Assembly (NCBI RefSeq): GCF_032191465.1
Contig: NZ_JAQOUE010000002.1
Coordinates: 482,409 to 546,408, forward strand
Direction of reading: 5' to 3'
Source: Candidatus Nitronereus thalassa
Lineage (GTDB): Bacteria > Nitrospirota > Nitrospiria > Nitrospirales > UBA8639
DNA length: 64,000 nt
Numbering within the stretch: position 1 is the first letter of the stretch; each line of letters starts with the position of its first letter. Shown here piece by piece: positions 42,421 to 53,705 of this stretch. Made by a program: the position numbers and the translations under genes. The notes under the pieces are model-generated. The model had not been told where the DNA came from. It was given only the letters and a program-made list of their open reading frames with translations, and did no database searches.

Positions 42421-42927
42421 TCATAGAGTCGGCGGCATATCCCTGTTGGCACTTTCCTCGCGAGTAGCCTGATCAAGTACGGATTGGTCTACGTAGATAG
42501 GTGCCTGAAAATGAATCGCCAGCGCGATGGCATCTGAGGAACGGCTATCAAAAACTTTGCGATTGCCTTCAATGGAGATTTCTAGTTCCCCATAATAAAC
42601 TTCCCCTTTTAATGAAATGTTAGCGCGGAGCACAGTCCCTCCAAATTCCCGAAGAATGGTTCTCATCAAGTCATGTGATAGGGGTCGAGAGAGGGTTGTT
42701 CCTCTTATTGCGCTGTCAATAGAGCCGGCCACCGTAGGATCCACAAAAATAGGCACGACCCGGTTTTGGGCTTTCAGCAAGACTACTGGCCCCATCTGGG
42801 ACATCAACACGGTCACATCTTGAATTTCAACCTGCCCTTCCGAAGCAGGTGTTTGGGCCAACGAAAACCCAAATCCTCCAACCACGGCCCACAGGGCCAA
42901 AATGGAAAGGGATACCCCAAATCTCAT
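42421..42927 (-). CDS. Exported bifunctional-nuclease-domain (DUF151) protein
   Basis: 168 residues from ATG 42927, which follows GAAGGAGGG. A signal peptide (LSILALWAVVGGFGFSLAQ) precedes a DUF151 domain: VEIQDVTVLMSQMGPVVLLKAQNRVVPIFVDPTVAGSID, RPLSHDLMRTILREFGGTVLRANI, FDSRSSDAIALAIHFQAPIYV. Most DUF151 proteins are cytoplasmic. The N-terminal hydrophobic segment here predicts an exported form, which makes a nucleic-acid role less obvious. It is followed in the same direction by no close gene and converges on the PKD-domain gene. Confidence 0.82.
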   Translation of the reverse strand: MRFGVSLSILALWAVVGGFGFSLAQTPASEGQVEIQDVTVLMSQMGPVVLLKAQNRVVPIFVDPTVAGSIDSAIRGTTLSRPLSHDLMRTILREFGGTVLRANISLKGEVYYGELEISIEGNRKVFDSRSSDAIALAIHFQAPIYVDQSVLDQATREESANRDMPPTL

Positions 42928-42966
42928 CACACCCTCCTTCCTATTCAATGCAGGGTGCAAGCTACC

Positions 42967-43605
42967 TCAATCGGACACAAACGGATTGCACTGTTGCTCA
43001 AATCCAATTTGAGTTTCTGCACCATGACCAGTGATGACGGTAGTCGTCTCATCCAAAGAAAACAATCGTTCGCGAATCGATTCTTCAATGGCCCTGGAGT
43101 CACCTCCCCATAAATCTGTTCGTCCGATGCCACCTCGGAATAAGGTATCTCCTGATAACAACAAATGGTCTTCAGGAAAATGGAAGCACATGGAACCAGG
43201 GGTATGACCAGGGGTATGAAGTGCCTGACCCGTGACCTTACCAAAGGACAAGGCTTCCTCATCCCGCATACAATGATCCGGGTCAGGGGCTTGGACAAAC
43301 GGCACACCAAACATGCGACATTGCACTTCAAGGATTTTCCACAGCTCAAGATCTGCCTCATGAAGGCCAAGTGGAGCCTGTGTCGCGGCTCTAATTTCCC
43401 CCGAAGCGAGAAAATGATCGAAATGTGCATGCGTGTGGTAAATACCCACCACTGTTAACCCCAACCGCTGGACCTCCTCTAAAATGCTTTTGGCATCGCC
43501 TCCAGGATCCACGACAATCGCTTGCTTCGTCGCCGGATCACCGAGAATCGAACAATTACACCCGAGTGGGGGAACGACAAAGGTTTTTCGAATCATATCC
43601 GCCAT
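42967..43605 (-). CDS. Metallo-beta-lactamase-fold hydrolase (glyoxalase II-like)
   Basis: 212 residues from ATG 43605, preceded by AAGGAG; the longer frame to 43695 has no family similarity. The zinc motif is HTHAHFDH, with further ligands in LHTPGHTPGSMCF, LLLSGDTLF and VITGHGAET. The size and motifs match the short YcbL/GloB-like group, which hydrolyses glutathione or other thioesters in the cytoplasm. The substrate is not assignable. It lies 39 bp upstream of the DUF151 gene in transcription order. Confidence 0.88.
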   Translation of the reverse strand: MADMIRKTFVVPPLGCNCSILGDPATKQAIVVDPGGDAKSILEEVQRLGLTVVGIYHTHAHFDHFLASGEIRAATQAPLGLHEADLELWKILEVQCRMFGVPFVQAPDPDHCMRDEEALSFGKVTGQALHTPGHTPGSMCFHFPEDHLLLSGDTLFRGGIGRTDLWGGDSRAIEESIRERLFSLDETTTVITGHGAETQIGFEQQCNPFVSD

Positions 43606-43776
43606 GAAACTCCTTTCATCAGAAGAAAAAAAGACAACGTATCTCTGACCTATCATTAGGTCAATCTCCCTCATTCGGGGATCTTCCATTTGCATTAGGA
43701 AACGAAGCAGCCTACAATTCTACAGCAATCGGAATGCAAACTCCTCTCTTTGTTAATATTTCTTTAATAGCCTCCT

Positions 43777-44610
43777 GTGGATAACAACCAACTCCGCATC
43801 ACATCTCATTCCCAACAGCGTAGTTTGCGGATAAGACAATTATCTTATTTTATCCTTTGGATTATTCTCATTGGGTTGGTTCCTATTCTCCAAGGCTGTC
43901 CACAAGATAAGACGCCTCAGCTGGAAGAGGAAAATTCCGAGCTGAAAAAATTGGCCGCGAAGCTGGAATCCATGATCATTACGCTTCAAGAGGGCAACCG
44001 GGTCTTACAGGAGCAAATTGACCGACTCAATAAGGAACTCCGTGAAAAGCAGCAGGAGCAAGATCAGAGGCTGAAGTCCGCGCAAGAAACCGGAAAGGAC
44101 TTGACGACGGAAAGAAAGGCTCTCGCGCAACAAGTCGCCGAACTCACCAAGGAAAATCAAAAACTGCAAAATGACGCCCAGTGGTTACGACGCCAACGTG
44201 AATTATTTCGAGATTCCATGACCACACTTACCCATGGCGCAAAAGCACAAACCTTCTCCGTCGGGCTTTCCCCTATGATCGAAGCTACCAAGCAAGCCTT
44301 GCTCCGTCATGGATACTCGACCTTGGCAAAAATGGCCACCGATCAAAAAGCCGTTTTTGTCACGGAACGAAAAACTTCCGCTTCTCCGTCCTTGGAATTA
44401 CCGGGATTTCGCAATCAATATGTACTGGTCCTCGAGGGAGCTGGGACACAGGCCACCACGCTGAAAATAAAAGCGCAGTATGAAAAAATCTCCCAGGATG
44501 GGAAAACACTTGGCGTGGACGACAGTGAAATCGCCGACATCGAGCTCAGAATGATTCGCGCTGTTGAGGATGTACTTCAGGAATCAACAAATAGCAGCTC
44601 AAATCCATAA
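43777..44610 (+). CDS. Coiled-coil lipoprotein of unknown function
   Basis: A 277-residue frame. A lipoprotein signal (FILWIILIGLVPILQGC, lipobox LQGC) is followed by a long coiled coil of about 90 residues (ENSELKKLAAKLESMIITLQEGNRVLQEQIDRLNKEL ... TKENQKLQNDAQWLRRQ). A globular C-terminal domain of about 100 residues follows (SVGLSPMIEATKQALLRHGYSTLAKMATDQKAVFVTERK). The GTG start at 43777 has no ribosome site, and a later start nearer the signal is possible. I do not recognise the C-terminal domain. It is probably attached to the outer or inner membrane facing the periplasm. Confidence 0.7.
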   Translation: MDNNQLRITSHSQQRSLRIRQLSYFILWIILIGLVPILQGCPQDKTPQLEEENSELKKLAAKLESMIITLQEGNRVLQEQIDRLNKELREKQQEQDQRLKSAQETGKDLTTERKALAQQVAELTKENQKLQNDAQWLRRQRELFRDSMTTLTHGAKAQTFSVGLSPMIEATKQALLRHGYSTLAKMATDQKAVFVTERKTSASPSLELPGFRNQYVLVLEGAGTQATTLKIKAQYEKISQDGKTLGVDDSEIADIELRMIRAVEDVLQESTNSSSNP

Positions 44611-44907
44611 ATGACCCGCGCGCCTTTCTCCCACGCTGTTCGAACCTTTCAGTGGAACGGCAGATCTTTGGATTCAAATTTAATCCGCAGCCAAATCAGT
44701 TTAACTTTTAAAGAAGATTCTCACTACCAGCCCAATTGTCTCAAGATGGACTTTCTTCGGGGGAATTTTTTTTGCTGCACGATCTCATCGTGCCCTCTTT
44801 GAGAATTTACACCGACCGTGAAACCGAAGGAGAAGAAAATGAGGCATTGGCCTGCATGGTAGGCTTCGGCGGAGGAGTTATTCATTTTTCTTATCTGGGG
44901 GGAGAAT
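44611..44907 (+). other. Unresolved region, possibly a degraded reading frame
   Basis: An ATG at 44611 directly follows the lipoprotein stop and opens 63 codons. A second frame from about 44736 continues to 44945 across a run of eight T (near 44765). Joined by a frameshift at that run they would give a protein of roughly 110 residues, but neither half resembles a known family and the second overlaps the end of gltD. It is most likely non-coding or a remnant. Confidence 0.25.
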
Positions 44908-46344
44908 TTAAGAACGAGAATTCGTCAGGCTTTTGCCAGCCTTAAGATAAGCATCCACTCCAGAAGCGGCTTTGCGACCTTCGGCAATGGCCCAGACAAT
45001 GAGCGAGGCGCCACGTTTCGTATCGCCTGCGGCGAAGATGCCCTCTTTATTGGTCATGAAGTTTTCATCCACCGAAACGTTGCCCCGTGGGCCATACTCC
45101 ACCCCAAGATTATCGAGAAGGCCATTGTGCACTGGCCCGGTGAAGCCCATCGCCAGCAAGACCAAATCCACATCCATATCGAATTCCGTACCATGAACGG
45201 TCGAGAACTTTCCGTTCTCAAAAGACACTTGATGCCCGTGCAGTTTCGTCACATGCCCCTGTTCACCGGTAAACTTGGTAGTTGAAACACTCCACCGCCG
45301 ATCACACCCCTCCTCGTGGGCATGAGAGGTACGAAGCTGCATGGGCCATAGGGGCCAAGGGGTGGACTCTGCCCGCTCGGGTGGAGGCTGCGGCAACAAT
45401 TCAAATTGATGCACTTCCTTGCATCCTTGACGATGGGCCGTGCCCAAACAATCCGAGCCCGTATCCCCGCCACCAATAATCACCACGCGTTTATCTTTCG
45501 CAGTTATTTGATCTACCTGCAAACGATCGCCAGCATTGACTTTATTCTGTTGGGTGAGATATTCCATTGCGAAGTGAATGCCTTCTAGCTCACGACCAGG
45601 GACTGGCAAATCACGCGCATGTTCCGCGCCAAGTGTAAGGCACACGGCATCAAATTTTTGAGCCAACGCCTCACTCGTCAGATCGACTCCGACATTGACA
45701 TTCGTTTCGAACTTCACGCCTTCAGCCACCATTTGGTCCAACCGGCGATCCAGCACCCATTTTTCCATTTTGAAGTCAGGAATCCCGTAACGAAGCAGCC
45801 CTCCTATTCTATCTGCCTTTTCATACACCGTGACCGTATGGCCAGCTCGGGTTAATTGCTGCGCCGCTGCTAATCCTGCAGGCCCCGACCCCACCACGGC
45901 TACCTGTTTGCCCGTGTTCGCGATGGGAAGAACTGGTTCAATCCAGCCTTCATCAAACCCACGATCGATAATGTTCCATTCGACCACGCGAATCGAGACA
46001 GGCTCCGCGTTAATACCCAAAACGCAGGCTGATTCGCAGGGAGCAGGACAGAGTCTCCCGGTAAACTCTGGGAAATTATTGGTGGAGTGAAGCGCCTTTA
46101 AGGCATCCTTCCACCGGCCACGATGCACGAGATCATTCCATTCAGGAATCAGATTGATGACGGGGCACCCGTTCGAGCCCTGACAAAACGGTACCCCACA
46201 GTCCATACATCGACTGCCCTGATTCCGCAGTTTATCTTCGGGAAACGGATCGTAAACTTCCTTCCAATCCAAGACTCGGAGTTCAACAGGGCGGCGCTTC
46301 GGCCCCTCACGAGCAAACTTAAGAAACCCTCGAGGATCACCCAC
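44908..46344 (-). CDS. gltD: Glutamate synthase small (NADPH) subunit
   Basis: A 478-residue cytoplasmic flavoprotein. The N-terminal iron-sulfur region is [24 protein letters not shown] and [16 protein letters not shown]-binding loop is [15 protein letters not shown] near residue 150, and NADPH-binding loop is [13 protein letters not shown] near 290. The C-terminal FAD motif is [23 protein letters not shown]. It passes NADPH electrons to GltB for glutamate formation from glutamine and 2-oxoglutarate. The GTG start at 46344 overlaps the gltB stop, so translation is coupled. The length is normal and no motif is missing. Confidence 0.97.
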   Translation of the reverse strand: MGDPRGFLKFAREGPKRRPVELRVLDWKEVYDPFPEDKLRNQGSRCMDCGVPFCQGSNGCPVINLIPEWNDLVHRGRWKDALKALHSTNNFPEFTGRLCPAPCESACVLGINAEPVSIRVVEWNIIDRGFDEGWIEPVLPIANTGKQVAVVGSGPAGLAAAQQLTRAGHTVTVYEKADRIGGLLRYGIPDFKMEKWVLDRRLDQMVAEGVKFETNVNVGVDLTSEALAQKFDAVCLTLGAEHARDLPVPGRELEGIHFAMEYLTQQNKVNAGDRLQVDQITAKDKRVVIIGGGDTGSDCLGTAHRQGCKEVHQFELLPQPPPERAESTPWPLWPMQLRTSHAHEEGCDRRWSVSTTKFTGEQGHVTKLHGHQVSFENGKFSTVHGTEFDMDVDLVLLAMGFTGPVHNGLLDNLGVEYGPRGNVSVDENFMTNKEGIFAAGDTKRGASLIVWAIAEGRKAASGVDAYLKAGKSLTNSRS

Positions 46345-49300
46345 GGGCCACCCGCAGTTTCTCTCGACCGCCCTTTTTCGCCGCTGCTTTACGCTCCGCC
46401 AGCACCCGCTTGTAATCCAAAGGCATGACTTTCACAAATTTTGAAGCCATGCTGGGCCAAGAATCAAGAATCATGGTCGCTTTTCGGCTTCCTGTATAGC
46501 TGGCATGAGATTCGATTAAGGTTTTCAAAGTGGTGATATCTTCGGGATTGGCCACTTTTTCCAATTCCACCATGCCAAGATTACACCGCGTCTCAAATTT
46601 TCCATCTTCGTTCAGAATAAAGGCTTCACCGCCGGACATCCCTGCGGCAAAATTTCGACCGGTCTTCCCAAGCACAACCACGATCCCGCCGGTCATATAT
46701 TCACAACAATGGTCTCCCGTGCCTTCAATGACCGCGCGCACACCGCTATTTCTCACGGCAAAACGTTCTCCGGCTGTGCCATAGATATAACATTCCCCTT
46801 TGGTGGCACCATACAAGGAAGTGTTGCCGATCAAAATGGTATCTTCCGGAGGAAACGTGCAACCCTTAGGTGGAGTAACAATGATCTTGCCACCAGACAA
46901 ACCTTTCCCAAGGTAATCGTTCGACTCTCCTTCCAGATTCAAGGTAATGCCACGTGACACAAACGCACCAAACGACTGCCCTGCAGAACCTGTAAAGTTA
47001 ATCGTAATTGTATCGTGGGGAAGTCCCTCTTCTCCGTATTTTCCCGCAATACGACTGGACAAAATCGTCCCTGTGGTCCGATCGGTATTACGAATAGGCA
47101 GATCCAGGACGACTCTTTCCCCATGCTCGATGGCCGGCTGACAAAGTTCTACAAGTTTATTATCCAGGACTTTATCTAACCCATGGTCTTGTCGATCCAC
47201 GCAATGGGTTTTGACCTGAGGCCCAACTTCAGGCTTCCACAGTAAGGGCGACAAATCTAACCCTTTCGCTTTCCAATGATCCATCGCTTTCTGCACTCTG
47301 AGCTTATCTACCCGCCCAATCATGTCGCTGAATTTTCTGAACCCGAGCTGTGACATCAACTGACGCACTTCCTCAGCCACAAAAAAGAAGAAGTTCACCA
47401 CGTGTTCAGGTTGTCCCGTAAACCGTTTCCGTAATTCTGGATCTTGGGTGGCCACACCGACAGGGCAGGTGTTCAAGTGACACTTCCGCATCATGATGCA
47501 CCCTTCCACAATAAGCGGAGCGGTAGAAAATCCAAATTCTTCAGCGCCTAACAGTGCCGCGATGGCCACATCACGACCGGTTTTCATTTGCCCATCCGTC
47601 TCCACGCGGATCCGGCTGCGCAAATCATTGAGGACAAGAGTTTGATGCGTTTCCGCCAACCCGAGTTCCCATGGGATCCCGGCATATTTAATGGATGACA
47701 ATGGCGAGGCCCCGGTGCCTCCGGAATCCCCACTGATTAAAACTTTGTCCGCATGAGCCTTGGATACTCCAGCCGCCACCGTACCCACCCCAATTTCAGA
47801 GACCAACTTCACCGACACATCAGCCTGGGGATTAGAATTTTTTAGATCGAAAATCAATTGCGCCAAATCTTCGATAGAATAAATATCATGATGCGGAGGT
47901 GGGGAGATCAACCCGACACCTGGCGTGGAAAACCGCATCCGCGCAATCGTTTCGTCGACCTTATGTCCCGGGAGCTGTCCACCTTCACCAGGCTTGGCGC
48001 CCTGAGCCATTTTAATTTGCAACTCTCTGGCATTCACCAAATAATTCGCCGTGACCCCAAATCGACCCGACGCCACTTGCTTAATGTATGAATTTTTTGA
48101 ATCTCCGTTAAGCAATGGTGCAAACCGCTCAGAATCTTCGCCGCCTTCACCCGTATTACTTTTTCCTCCTATGCGGTTCATCGCAATGGCGAGAGTCTCA
48201 TGCGACTCCTTAGAAATCGCGCCATAGGACATGGCCCCCGTGGTAAACCGTTTGACAATCTCAGTGACGGGTTCGACTTCTTCGAGCGGAACCGGTTCTG
48301 GTGCAAACTTGAACTCAAACAAGCCCCGAAGATTCGAACGCCGTTTGCTCTCATCATTCACGAGATCGGAGAATTCCTTAAACGTCTTCGGATCGTTGGT
48401 CTTGGTGGCATGCTGCAACTTAAAGATCGTATCGGGATTCCAGTTATGATGCTCCCCTTGAATCCGGTAGTGGATCTCGCTGCCAAAATCGAGTTGACGA
48501 ATCGCCTCGGGTTCGTATGCAACGGCATGTCGCCGCAAGGTTTCTTCGCCAATTTCCCGCATCCCGATGCCTTCTACCCGGGAAGGCGTTCCGGTGAAAT
48601 ACCGACTCACCAACTCTTGGCTCAATCCCACAGCTTCAAAAATTTGAGCGCCACAATAGGACTGCACGGTGGAAATACCCATTTTTGAAAAAATCTTGAG
48701 CAATCCTTTATTAATTGCTTTCACAAATTTTTCCGAAGCGGTATCGGCATCCACCCCTTCCGGCAAATAACCCTCGCGTTCCAAATCCACATAGGTTTCA
48801 AATACGAGGTAAGGATTGACCACCCCAGCACCATACCCAATTAAACAGGCAAAATGATGCACATCGCGCGCCTCACCCGTTTCCAAAATTAATCCAACTT
48901 CCGTTCGAGTCGCTTCACGCACCAAATGATGATGAACCGCGGAAATCGCCAAAAGACTTGGAATGGGCGCCCAATCTTGATTAATGCCCCTATCGCTTAA
49001 AATTAAAAATTTATATCCGTCTTTTATCGCTTTCGAGGCATCACGACATAACTGATCCACAGCAGCACCAAGGCCTTCGGGGCCTTCCGCCACCCGAAAT
49101 AACATTGGCAAGGTTTGACTCACAAAATGGGGATCTTCGAATTCCCGCAGTTTTTGCAAATCGGAATTCGTCAAAATCGGCTGTCGGACCTTAATACGGC
49201 GGCAGGCTTCCGGCGTCTCGGCAATGAGATTGGGTTTGGGCCCTATGTTGGTCACCAACGACATCACGAGTTGTTCCCGAATAGGATCGATTGGTGGATT

Positions 49301-50893
49301 AGTGACTTGGGCAAAGAGTTGCTTGAAATATTTCGGCAACAGTTGGGGCCGATTCGAAAGGACCGCCAAGGGAGTATCGGTCCCCATCGAGGAAGTCGGC
49401 TCCTCGCCATTAATTCCCATCGGCGAAAGCACCATTTTCAACTCTTCAATGGTCACACCGAAGGCCTGCTGACGTTGGCGAAGTGTTTGATGATCGGGCT
49501 GCGGCACACTCAACGGTTCGGGCAATTCGTCTAATGATACCCGATGTTGAGTCAGCCAAGACCGGTAGGGTTTCCGCCCAGCGATATCGGCTTTAATTTC
49601 TTCGTCATCAATTATGCGACCCTGTACGGTATCCACCAAAAACATCCGGCCTGGTTGAAGTCGACCCTTCTCACGAATGTTTTTCGCTTCCGTAGGAAGG
49701 ACTCCCGCTTCGGAGGCTAGCACGACCAAGTCATCAGTTGTCACCTGGTACCGGCAAGGCCGCAATCCATTCCGATCGAGTGTCGCACCAATAAGTTTGC
49801 CATCCGTAAACGCCACGGCGGCCGGTCCATCCCAAGGTTCCATCATAGAGGCATGGTATTCATAGAACCCTCGACGATCCAAGCTCATGTGAGGATTTCC
49901 CACCCAAGGCTCTGGAATCAGCATCATCATGGCATGCGGTAACGAGCGGCCCGCCATGACCAAAAACTCGACGGCGTTATCTAGGCATGCAGAGTCGCTT
50001 TGGTTCTCGTAGACAATGGGATAGAGTTTTTCGAGATCTTTTCCAAACAAGTCCGACTGCAATCGTCCCTGTCGGGCTCGCATCCAATTGACGTTTCCAC
50101 GAAGCGTATTGATCTCGCCATTGTGAACGGTATAGCGATACGGATGCGCAAGGGTCCAGGTTGGGAAGGTATTTGTGCTAAATCGCGAATGCACCAAAGC
50201 GAGGGCCGACACCATGCTCGTATCTTCTAAGTCAGCATAAAAGTGTCCCAATTGTTCAGGAAGCAGCATCCCCTTAAATACAATTGTATTCGCGGACAAA
50301 CTGCAGATGTACACTCTCCCACGTTCCACCAAAGCAGACTCCCGAATGGCGCGCGCAATTCGTTTCCGCACCACGTAGAGCTTTCGCTCAAATTGAGCGT
50401 CATTCAAAATATCTCGGGCAATAAAGAACTGCCGAATATATGGAAGGGTCTGCTTAGCTTGATCTCCCACATGCTCCAGCTTTACCGGCACATCCCGCCA
50501 GCCTAAAAACCGCACGCCTTCCTCGGCAATAATTCTTTCGAACAGGCCCTCGCATTGACGCCGCAACGGCTCATCCTGCGGGAGGAACACTATGCCAACT
50601 CCATAGCCACCGGCCTCGGGAATCGTCAGCCCAATGTCCTTCGTCGCTCGCCGAAAAAATTCATGGGAGATCTGCATGAGAATCCCCGCACCATCCCCAG
50701 TACAAGGATCACACCCTTGCGCTCCTCGATGATGAAGATTTTTTAGAACCTGAAGCCCTTGCTGAATAATTTCATGAGACTTGTTGCCCTTAATATTGGC
50801 CACAAAGCCGATGCCACACCCATCCTTTTCATTTCGCGGATCGTAAAGACCCTGCTTCGGGGGCATGCCATAAAAATTGGATAGGTTTGTCAT
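46337..50893 (-). CDS. gltB: Glutamate synthase large subunit
   Basis: About 1518 residues, the full family length. The N-terminal class II amidotransferase has its nucleophile at Cys26 (KDGCGIGF), exposed after propeptide removal. The central and FMN-binding synthase domains include [53 protein letters not shown] and the 3Fe-4S motif [15 protein letters not shown]. The C-terminal GXGXG beta-helix is also visible ([25 protein letters not shown]). Together with GltD it assimilates ammonium nitrogen. I use ATG 50893 rather than the TTG/GTG at 50908; AAGGA precedes it closely. Confidence 0.97.
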   Translation of the reverse strand: MTNLSNFYGMPPKQGLYDPRNEKDGCGIGFVANIKGNKSHEIIQQGLQVLKNLHHRGAQGCDPCTGDGAGILMQISHEFFRRATKDIGLTIPEAGGYGVGIVFLPQDEPLRRQCEGLFERIIAEEGVRFLGWRDVPVKLEHVGDQAKQTLPYIRQFFIARDILNDAQFERKLYVVRKRIARAIRESALVERGRVYICSLSANTIVFKGMLLPEQLGHFYADLEDTSMVSALALVHSRFSTNTFPTWTLAHPYRYTVHNGEINTLRGNVNWMRARQGRLQSDLFGKDLEKLYPIVYENQSDSACLDNAVEFLVMAGRSLPHAMMMLIPEPWVGNPHMSLDRRGFYEYHASMMEPWDGPAAVAFTDGKLIGATLDRNGLRPCRYQVTTDDLVVLASEAGVLPTEAKNIREKGRLQPGRMFLVDTVQGRIIDDEEIKADIAGRKPYRSWLTQHRVSLDELPEPLSVPQPDHQTLRQRQQAFGVTIEELKMVLSPMGINGEEPTSSMGTDTPLAVLSNRPQLLPKYFKQLFAQVTNPPIDPIREQLVMSLVTNIGPKPNLIAETPEACRRIKVRQPILTNSDLQKLREFEDPHFVSQTLPMLFRVAEGPEGLGAAVDQLCRDASKAIKDGYKFLILSDRGINQDWAPIPSLLAISAVHHHLVREATRTEVGLILETGEARDVHHFACLIGYGAGVVNPYLVFETYVDLEREGYLPEGVDADTASEKFVKAINKGLLKIFSKMGISTVQSYCGAQIFEAVGLSQELVSRYFTGTPSRVEGIGMREIGEETLRRHAVAYEPEAIRQLDFGSEIHYRIQGEHHNWNPDTIFKLQHATKTNDPKTFKEFSDLVNDESKRRSNLRGLFEFKFAPEPVPLEEVEPVTEIVKRFTTGAMSYGAISKESHETLAIAMNRIGGKSNTGEGGEDSERFAPLLNGDSKNSYIKQVASGRFGVTANYLVNARELQIKMAQGAKPGEGGQLPGHKVDETIARMRFSTPGVGLISPPPHHDIYSIEDLAQLIFDLKNSNPQADVSVKLVSEIGVGTVAAGVSKAHADKVLISGDSGGTGASPLSSIKYAGIPWELGLAETHQTLVLNDLRSRIRVETDGQMKTGRDVAIAALLGAEEFGFSTAPLIVEGCIMMRKCHLNTCPVGVATQDPELRKRFTGQPEHVVNFFFFVAEEVRQLMSQLGFRKFSDMIGRVDKLRVQKAMDHWKAKGLDLSPLLWKPEVGPQVKTHCVDRQDHGLDKVLDNKLVELCQPAIEHGERVVLDLPIRNTDRTTGTILSSRIAGKYGEEGLPHDTITINFTGSAGQSFGAFVSRGITLNLEGESNDYLGKGLSGGKIIVTPPKGCTFPPEDTILIGNTSLYGATKGECYIYGTAGERFAVRNSGVRAVIEGTGDHCCEYMTGGIVVVLGKTGRNFAAGMSGGEAFILNEDGKFETRCNLGMVELEKVANPEDITTLKTLIESHASYTGSRKATMILDSWPSMASKFVKVMPLDYKRVLAERKAAAKKGGREKLRVARG

Positions 50894-51067
50894 TGTCCTT
50901 TGCACCAAATGATCTGATCAGCCAGCACTAAGCCAACATCTCATTCCATACACATTAGGAGGGATAACCCTCCCTTAACTCATTCAAAGAAAAAGGAAAT
51001 GGTGGGAAAAATTGTACCCCTGAAATCTACTCGAAGGCTTCAAAGAGTGTCAAGGAATCGGTCCTTT

Positions 51068-51577
51068 TTAGGTAACCAATTTAAGAATCCGAGACAAACT
51101 CTCCGATTGGGTTTCATGTGCAGTTTTCAAAACCAAATCTGGGCTCGTAGGGATCTCGTAGGGATCTGACACTCCAGTAAAATGCTGAATGTGCCCATCT
51201 CGAGCCTTTTGATACATGCCCTTAACATCACAAGCCTGGCACACCTCTAAAGGGCAGTCCACAAAAATTTCGATATAGGTTTGGAACTCTTTTCTGATTT
51301 GGTCCCGTGCTTCCTGATATGGCGAGATCGCCGCAACAATTGCCATTACCCCATGACGAGCCAGAAGATTGGCCACAAAGGCGATTCGCTGGACATTTTC
51401 AATACGATCTTCCTTGGAAAATCCTAGACCCTTGGTGAGCCGTTGACGAACAATATCCCCATCAAAAATTTCAGAGGGCACACCCTGGCCGTTCAAACTG
51501 TCATGAAGGAGGTGGGCCAAGGTACTCTTTCCCGAACAGGGTAGCCCTGTAAACCAGATAATAGATCCCCCGCTCAT
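51068..51577 (-). CDS. cysC: Adenylylsulfate kinase
   Basis: A 169-residue P-loop kinase that phosphorylates APS to PAPS. The Walker A loop is GLPCSGKSTLAH. FDGDIVRQRLTKGLGFSKEDR and VAAISPYQEARDQIR are typical, and the lid segment is DVKGMYQKARDGHIQHFTGVSDPYEIP. ATG 51577 is preceded by GGGGGC. An earlier in-frame ATG at 51589 lies in the loop of a CCCCC/GGGGG palindrome, which may shield it. No other sulfate-assimilation gene is next to it, so it may serve sulfate activation for sulfation of glycans or for reduction. Confidence 0.92.
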   Translation of the reverse strand: MSGGSIIWFTGLPCSGKSTLAHLLHDSLNGQGVPSEIFDGDIVRQRLTKGLGFSKEDRIENVQRIAFVANLLARHGVMAIVAAISPYQEARDQIRKEFQTYIEIFVDCPLEVCQACDVKGMYQKARDGHIQHFTGVSDPYEIPTSPDLVLKTAHETQSESLSRILKLVT

Positions 51578-52266
51578 GCCTGCCCCCATAAGGGGGTCAA
51601 GATTTGACCTTGCATTTCACCATAATGCCAATGGCCTTTTTTTATTTCCCCATTGCCCAACTCCTTACAAATCCCAAATAGCACTTTGGGATGTGAGAGT
51701 AAGGAAATCGAAAAAATCAAAAACTGTTGAACAGGGAGAACCTCAGAAAATAGCCATGGCTCCTTGAAATAAAAAAGTAAAATTACCTTTAGAAATCATG
51801 CACTTCTGTAAAAATAAGTTTTAGAAAACTTTTGTCTTCCTGGCCATTTTCCAGTCAACCAAATTAAATGGTAAGCCGGGATTCTAATCCAATAAATCAA
51901 AACCTTGGAAAATAACGGAAAGCCCATTCGTAAATCAAATGATAACTCACTGAATTTCTTGGAAGATTTGGCCGATAGAATACTATCAAGTCACCATTAA
52001 ACACCCTGCGAAACGCATAAAAATCACCATACGAGCGCTGAATCTCCACCCCAAGTCACATGAATTGAAAGTTTGTCGCGTTGCAATATTTTTCAAATCT
52101 TGAGGTAAAAAATCCCAAGCCTATCGCATTTGATTATCGTACGAAGAATCTACGGGAAAAGATTTCCAGCTGATCAAAGGCACCTAAACCAAAAGTTGAA
52201 TTTGTTGGGTAACCGAAATTGATTAGGCAATTTCCCTTCATTGGCTCCCTCAAGAGTACAAATTAC
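51578..52266. other. AT-rich gene-free region upstream of cysC and the acyltransferase
   Basis: About 690 bp without a credible frame on either strand, clearly more AT-rich than the surroundings. A perfect 8-bp hairpin (ATCCCAAA/TTTGGGAT, 51671-51692) lies in it without a T-run. Promoters for the divergent cysC and acyltransferase genes must be here. No tRNA or known RNA family is evident. The composition could mark an insertion boundary. Confidence 0.5.
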
Positions 52267-53451
52267 ATGCCCAAAGAACAATCTATTGATGACATTCAAA
52301 TTCTTCGTGCCTGGGCAATCCTGCTGGTTACTATCGCCCATTTTCAAGTATACCTAATTTATTGGTCATCTCCTTTCCTAAAAGATTTTTATTATTATTT
52401 TGGCGGTGCATTCGGGGTCGACCTATTTTTCGCTATATCAGGGTTCGTCATTGCCAAAAGTCTGCTCCCGACACTTAGAAACACCCAGTCTACTCAAGAG
52501 TTTTTTCAGGCCGTAAAGGCCTTTTGGATCCGCCGCATTTGGCGCCTGACTCCCTCATCCCTACTTTGGATTGTTCTTCCCTTACTCCTGTGTCTCGGAT
52601 TTAATGAGTCGGGAGCTTTTTTTTCCCTGGAAGCGAACCTTCGGATGGCCGCGGCAGCATTGTTGAAAGTTTCAAATTTCTACGCGCGCACGGTCTGGGG
52701 ACAACCAGAATACAAAAATGTGCTCTCGCCTTATTGGAGCCTTTCGCTGGAAGAACAGTTTTATTTTATCCTACCCCTTCTTGTATTCTTTTTTCGTCGG
52801 AAGTTAATTCCCCTTTTACTCCTAATTGTGTCTATTCAACCTTTTCTACACCATGGATACTTTGCGTTGGGAGTCATGCGGAGTGAGGCGTTATTTTTGG
52901 GGGTGTTAATCGCAATTTGGCAATCACACCCAACCTATAACCATTGGAATCCCAAATTCCTTCAACATGCCTTCCCTCGTGTCCTTTTTAGTTGGATCAT
53001 TATTGGTTCTCTCATTCTTTTAAATTCCCAAATAAAATTGCTACCCCCAGGTTATAGTTTTGGACCGGCAGCCTTGGTGAGTGGGGCAGCCGTTTTGGCA
53101 GCTTCGTTTAACCAGAACTATTTTGTGAAGACACACTGGCTAAAGTCGGTACTGCTTTGGATTGGATCACGTTCATATGGGCTCTATCTCATCCATATTC
53201 CAGCCTTTGCTGCATCAAGAGAAATTTTCCATCGGGGAAACCCACAAAACCCAGTTCACCTGCAAGGTGATTTTGCTATAGCATTCTTTGTGATTTTTGC
53301 CATTTTATTCACCGCCTTTCTCGCAGAACTAAACTATCGATTCTTTGAATTGCCCCTTAGATACAAAGGAAAGGCTATAGCCAACAAATACTTTCCTGAA
53401 AAAACACCAGAACAAATTCTTTCATCAAGGGAGTTACCTGCCTACCACTAA
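52267..53451 (+). CDS. Acyltransferase 3 (OafA/YrhL-type) membrane protein
   Basis: A 394-residue inner-membrane protein with about ten spans. The family signature is at the N-terminus: IDDIQILRAWAILLVTIAHFQVYLIYW with the conserved His, then GGAFGVDLFFAISGFVIAKSLLP, and YWSLSLEEQFYFILPLLVFFFR mid-protein. Such enzymes transfer acyl groups to sugars of lipopolysaccharide or other glycans. I use ATG 52267, where the similarity begins, instead of the TTG at 52219. The gene and its upstream region are AT-rich relative to neighbours, which suggests later acquisition. It stands alone. Confidence 0.85.
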   Translation: MPKEQSIDDIQILRAWAILLVTIAHFQVYLIYWSSPFLKDFYYYFGGAFGVDLFFAISGFVIAKSLLPTLRNTQSTQEFFQAVKAFWIRRIWRLTPSSLLWIVLPLLLCLGFNESGAFFSLEANLRMAAAALLKVSNFYARTVWGQPEYKNVLSPYWSLSLEEQFYFILPLLVFFFRRKLIPLLLLIVSIQPFLHHGYFALGVMRSEALFLGVLIAIWQSHPTYNHWNPKFLQHAFPRVLFSWIIIGSLILLNSQIKLLPPGYSFGPAALVSGAAVLAASFNQNYFVKTHWLKSVLLWIGSRSYGLYLIHIPAFAASREIFHRGNPQNPVHLQGDFAIAFFVIFAILFTAFLAELNYRFFELPLRYKGKAIANKYFPEKTPEQILSSRELPAYH

Positions 53452-53705
53452 GTACTAGATCATTGTGAATTGACTATTTGAGGAATCATACTTTTCCCAA
53501 TATTCCAGGTGCATTTTTTCACAGGAAAGCCCCTATTAAATTCTGAAGTTCAAAAACGGTGGGTTGGAATCTTTAGGTGAAGAAATTGGGACTTTACCCC
53601 AGGCTAAACCAAGACACTCATGAGGCCGCTCTTTTACCTACCTATCCCATGAGGAGCCGTCCCGATTACCTTGACAATCACCAGACCCTCACCTAGTATC
53701 CTCGG

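Noticed and set aside
46337..50893. Several plus-strand frames of up to 162 codons opposite gltB
   Set aside because: All are antisense shadows of a complete, conserved glutamate synthase gene.
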